Below the pieces are notes generated by a model. It had not been told where the DNA came from. It searched no databases and worked only from the letters and a program-made list of their open reading frames with translations. A program made the position numbers and the translations under genes. A DNA stretch of 64,000 nucleotides, from assembly GCF_002797325.1 (NCBI RefSeq), contig NZ_KZ454938.1, positions 1,748,267-1,812,266 on the forward strand, written 5' to 3'. Within the stretch, counting starts at the first letter, position 1. Each line of letters begins with the position of its first letter. The stretch is from Bacillus sp. FJAT-45037 (GTDB lineage Bacteria; Bacillota; Bacilli; Bacillales; Bacillaceae_D). Positions 63,806 to 64,000 of this stretch are shown here, piece by piece.

Positions 63806-64000
63806 CTAACTAAAAATCGCTAATACACCGTTACTTGCTAGACGAAGCACGATAATGGCAACGATCGGAGAAAGGTCTATCATTCCAAGTGGCGGAACAA
63901 AGCGTCTAAATGGCTCTAAATACGGCTCAACGATACTCCCTAAAAACTGACCAAATGAGGATTCACGCGCATTCGGAAACCATGAGAGAAGGATATAACC
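63806..64000 (-). CDS. ylmG: YlmG/YggT family membrane protein (partial)
   Basis: The last 64 residues of a YggT-family protein run from the right edge of the window to the TAG stop at 63808-63806. The frame reads LLSWFPNARESSFGQFLGS and IVEPYLEPFRRFVPPLGMID, then a hydrophobic end (LSPIVAIIVLRLASNGVLAIF). Both conserved YggT elements are present. The N-terminal part lies outside the window. Confidence 0.93.
   Translation of the reverse strand, partial: GYILLSWFPNARESSFGQFLGSIVEPYLEPFRRFVPPLGMIDLSPIVAIIVLRLASNGVLAIFS

Overview
The window is a stretch of core chromosome from a low-GC, Gram-positive, endospore-forming member of the Bacillaceae. Gene order follows the ylqH-to-ylmG segment of Bacillus subtilis almost gene for gene, read in reverse, so nearly all genes are on the minus strand. 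Evidence for the assignment includes the sporulation peptide SpoVM, DivIVA, RemA, the PrpC/PrkC pair, a PyrR-attenuated pyr operon, a FapR box before fapR-plsX and an ileS T-box. I saw no insertion sequences, prophage, CRISPR array, rRNA or tRNA genes. The genus cannot be fixed from the sequence alone.

Layout, left to right. Positions 1-3 kb hold ylqH and ylqG (a FlhB-tail-like and FliK-like pair) and rnhB. Positions 3-10.3 kb carry translation and secretion genes: rbgA, lepB, rplS with its leader, trmD, rimM, ylqD, khpA, rpsP, ffh, ylxM and ftsY. Positions 10-15 kb hold smc, a plus-strand DUF1128 gene and rnc. Positions 15-19 kb hold the FapR-controlled lipid operon fapR-plsX-fabD-fabG-acpP. 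Positions 19-26 kb hold recG, sdaAA, sdaAB, a degV/fakB-type gene, fakA (yloV), yloU, then divergent rpmB and the 26-codon spoVM. Positions 26.6-38.5 kb hold rpe, rsgA, prkC, prpC, rsmB, fmt, priA, coaBC, rpoZ, gmk and remA. Positions 38.6-42.3 kb hold yloC and a P-type Ca2+ ATPase, followed by plus-strand rqcH to 44.2 kb. Positions 44.3-57 kb are the pyrimidine operon pyrR-pyrP-pyrB-pyrC-pyrAA-pyrAB-pyrK-pyrD-pyrF-pyrE, ending in a methyltransferase gene. Positions 57-64 kb hold rluD, lspA, a yteA-type gene, ileS, divIVA, ylmH and a partial ylmG.

The genes form recognisable working groups. FakA and the DegV protein should make acyl-phosphate that PlsX and FabD/FabG/AcpP feed into phospholipid synthesis under FapR. 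Ffh, FtsY, YlxM, LepB and LspA handle membrane targeting and signal-peptide removal. RbgA, RimM, TrmD, RsmB, RsgA, RluD and RqcH act on ribosomes or tRNA. PyrR attenuates the operon at three leader hairpins.

Differences from the B. subtilis order are the main points of interest: def, rlmN, thiN and the cysH sulfate-assimilation cluster are missing from their usual places. A methyltransferase ends the pyr operon, a degV gene follows fakA, and a convergent DUF1128 gene sits between smc and rnc. The strongest candidate for an underexplored system is the ylqG-ylqH pair, which looks like a detached FliK/FlhB-tail switch module. Otherwise this is an ordinary, well-conserved region.
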